Assembly: GCA_043758105.1 (NCBI GenBank) | Contig: JAYVOF010000242.1 | Span: forward strand, 1 to 7,854 | Source: JANPPS01 sp043758105 | GTDB taxonomy: Bacteria; Pseudomonadota; Alphaproteobacteria; Acetobacterales; Acetobacteraceae | Length of the DNA stretch: 7,854 bases | Reading direction: 5' to 3' | In this document: positions 6,528 to 7,854 of the stretch, piece by piece | How the letters are laid out: each line of letters starts with the position of its first letter | Position numbering within the stretch: position 1 is the first letter of the stretch | Position numbers and translations under genes: made by a program | Notes under the pieces: generated by a model | What the model saw: the letters and a program-made list of their open reading frames with translations, nothing else | The model's database searches: none | Told to the model about the DNA's origin: nothing

Positions 6528-7637
6528 TCAGCCCTGCTTCCGCCTCCCGCGTAGGGTCGTGGCCGCGAGGCCGACACCGAGCAAGGTGAGCGTTCCGGGC
6601 TCGGGCACGGCGATCGCGAAGGCCGGGTCACCGTCATCCGCCCCGCCCTCGGTCGTCAGGCTGGTCCCGAGCACGGGGGAATCGGTCGGAGCCAGGCTAC
6701 CCACGGCGACGACGGCGTTTAGTCCGATGTTCCAGCCGGCGGCATCCAATAACAATGTTTCCGACGATGAGAGCGTGAGGGCGGACGGATTGCTCTCGTT
6801 GCTGGCGTAGTCTTGCGGCTTGCGCGTGCCTTCGATTGCAAAATCCCCATAATCTCCGCCATTGGCGCAGTTGTTATAGCCAACGAGATTGGTAGTGCCG
6901 CCGTTTACCGACAGGTATGCGACCGGGGTGTTGGTGGCGCAGGAGCCGCCCGGAGAACTGGCGTTGGTGGAAAAGCTACGCACGCCTGCCGCGGCGTAAC
7001 GGAACAGGTCCGCGACGGTGACCACGTCGGGCGTGACCGAGCCGGTCAGAGCGGACGGCGTGCCCAAAACCTCGTTGATCTCGTGCTGGGTGACCCCAAA
7101 CAGCCCGTCGGCCGGCCCGTTAGCCTTACCACCACTAATATAGTTGGGATTGTAGGCGATGCAGGCGTTCATGGTACCCGAGCAGAAATCACCCGTCCAA
7201 ACGGCCGCTATCATGGGCGTTCTGAGACCGAGCTGAGCTGCAAGGGTCGAGGTCGCCTGGACTTGGCCTTTGCCGATGGGGGCAGTGGCCGGCAAGGAAG
7301 CCAGGGCCGATACGTCGGTCGCGCTCTCCGTCTGATTGGCTTTCAAGGCCGTGAGTACGCTGGTATAACTAAACGTGTTGTTATACTGAGTGGCGGATGC
7401 GCCGCCTCCGGGTTGCAGGCCAAAGCCCAGCACCACCGACGTATTTCCGGTGAAATTGTCGGTGTAGAACTTGATGGCGCTGTCAATCACCGTCCTCGCC
7501 GCCGGCGTGATGTCCACGCCATACACGGGCATGATCATCAAATTTGCGCGCGCCTGTCCTGCTCCGAGGACAGGCAGCACAGCTACGATGCCAACAATGT
7601 GCAAAAATACTGACTTCGCATAACATTTTTTGACCAT
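6528..7637 (-). CDS. Secreted PEP-CTERM protein, putative NF038122-like metalloprotease
   Basis: The 369-residue protein has a Sec-type signal peptide: KK and a hydrophobic stretch (about 9-26), with likely cleavage after GQARA near residue 32. The C-terminus is a classical PEP-CTERM sorting tag: VPEPGTL (344-350), a short hydrophobic segment, then RGRRKQG. Exosortase systems recognise such tags at the inner membrane; none is in the window. The body contains TQHEINEVLG (183-192), LFRYAAAGVRSF (211-222) and GGDYGDFA (260-267). This resembles a family annotated as PEP-CTERM metalloproteases (NF038122-like, from memory), but the second metal-ligand position is Glu (HExxE) instead of the zincin His, so catalytic activity is unproven. 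Start ATG 7637 has AGAGG five bases upstream. GC content is visibly lower than in the cox operon. Substrate is unknown. Confidence 0.75.
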   Translation of the reverse strand: MVKKCYAKSVFLHIVGIVAVLPVLGAGQARANLMIMPVYGVDITPAARTVIDSAIKFYTDNFTGNTSVVLGFGLQPGGGASATQYNNTFSYTSVLTALKANQTESATDVSALASLPATAPIGKGQVQATSTLAAQLGLRTPMIAAVWTGDFCSGTMNACIAYNPNYISGGKANGPADGLFGVTQHEINEVLGTPSALTGSVTPDVVTVADLFRYAAAGVRSFSTNASSPGGSCATNTPVAYLSVNGGTTNLVGYNNCANGGDYGDFAIEGTRKPQDYASNESNPSALTLSSSETLLLDAAGWNIGLNAVVAVGSLAPTDSPVLGTSLTTEGGADDGDPAFAIAVPEPGTLTLLGVGLAATTLRGRRKQG

Positions 7638-7664
7638 TTTGCCCTCTGGTTAGATTTGTAGATG

Positions 7665-7693
7665 AGTCTATCTAACAAGACGGTTTTTGTAAA
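7665..7693 (-). promoter_or_regulatory. Candidate sigma-70-type promoter for the PEP-CTERM gene
   Basis: Read on the minus strand, TTTACA (plus 7688-7693; five of six matches to TTGACA) is followed after exactly 17 bp by TAGACT (plus 7665-7670; four of six matches to TATAAT). The TAGACT box ends about 27 bases upstream of the start codon at 7637, leaving a short leader that contains the AGAGG ribosome-binding site. The surrounding ~100 bases are much more AT-rich than the rest of the window. The 11-base palindrome aacaaattgtt (7692-7702) overlaps the upstream edge of the -35 box and could be a binding site; that is inference. Confidence 0.45.
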
Positions 7694-7702
7694 CAAATTG
7701 TT

Positions 7703-7854
7703 AAAAGCCTCCTTATTTCAGTAATACCAATCGCCCTACAGTCTGACCTTTGCGCAAATCGTAGAGCTTGTGAAGCATTCGAGTTTGCGTGCGCGTTTTT
7801 GTCAGAGTTTGTGGTTTCGGCTCGCCCCGGCGGTTGGGCTGGCCGGCTTTTCGT
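7703..7854. other. Unassigned right-edge region with an open frame running off the end
   Basis: This stretch holds no gene I can name. On the plus strand one frame is open from 7725 to the edge (about 43 codons), reading LTFAQIVELVKHSSLRAR from the CTG at 7743 and later LAPAVGLAGF near the edge. Possible starts are CTG 7743 or GTG 7770, neither with a clear ribosome-binding site. It could be the beginning of a gene, or the end of an insertion element. The octamer gagtttg recurs imperfectly nearby (around 7780 and 7805), which is probably chance. I would not call a gene without the following sequence. Confidence 0.2.

Noticed and set aside
6813..7613. Plus-strand open frame (about 266 codons) opposite the PEP-CTERM gene
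   Set aside because: No motif or ribosome-binding site was seen, and the minus strand has a signal peptide, PEP-CTERM tag and good ribosome-binding site.

Overview
The window is high-GC proteobacterial DNA, most likely from an alphaproteobacterium; I suggest Acetobacteraceae/Rhodospirillales-like only as a guess. The pointers are tightly packed GC-rich genes with overlapping stop/start codons, a CO-dehydrogenase-type (cox) accessory operon ending in a split XdhC pair and a MocA fusion, and a PEP-CTERM secreted protein. No rRNA, tRNA, CRISPR array or recognisable transposase was seen.

Layout from left to right. Positions 1-85 hold a strongly structured inverted repeat, probably a dispersed repeat or terminator-like element. 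Positions 86-1018 (minus) encode a methylisocitrate lyase-type enzyme of the PrpB family. Positions 1019-1140 are a divergent intergenic region with palindromic, operator-like sequence. Positions 1141-6468 (plus) form one six-gene operon: coxG (SRPBCC membrane recruitment protein), coxD (MoxR-type AAA+ ATPase), coxE (von Willebrand A protein), a short XdhC N-domain protein, a separate XdhC Rossmann-domain protein, and a 543-residue molybdopterin-binding/MocA-like nucleotidyltransferase fusion. All five internal junctions overlap by 1 to 8 bases. A 12-bp perfect hairpin (6472-6501) separates this operon from the convergent gene at 6528-7637 (minus), which encodes a secreted PEP-CTERM protein with an HEINE metal-site-like motif. 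Its AT-richer upstream region contains a plausible sigma-70-type promoter. The last ~110 bases are unassigned.

How the genes fit together: the six-gene operon looks like a complete maturation and anchoring toolkit for a molybdenum hydroxylase of the xanthine dehydrogenase/CO dehydrogenase family. The fusion would make or select the cytidylylated molybdenum cofactor, the XdhC proteins would handle and sulfurate it, CoxD/CoxE would remodel the active site, and CoxG would bring the enzyme to the membrane. The notable point is that no catalytic subunits (CoxL, CoxM, CoxS types) are in the window, and the operon is flanked by unrelated genes on both sides. The toolkit therefore appears detached from its client enzyme. 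I found no clearly new system; the most useful leads are the orphan accessory operon, the non-canonical HExxE protein and the structured repeat at the left edge.
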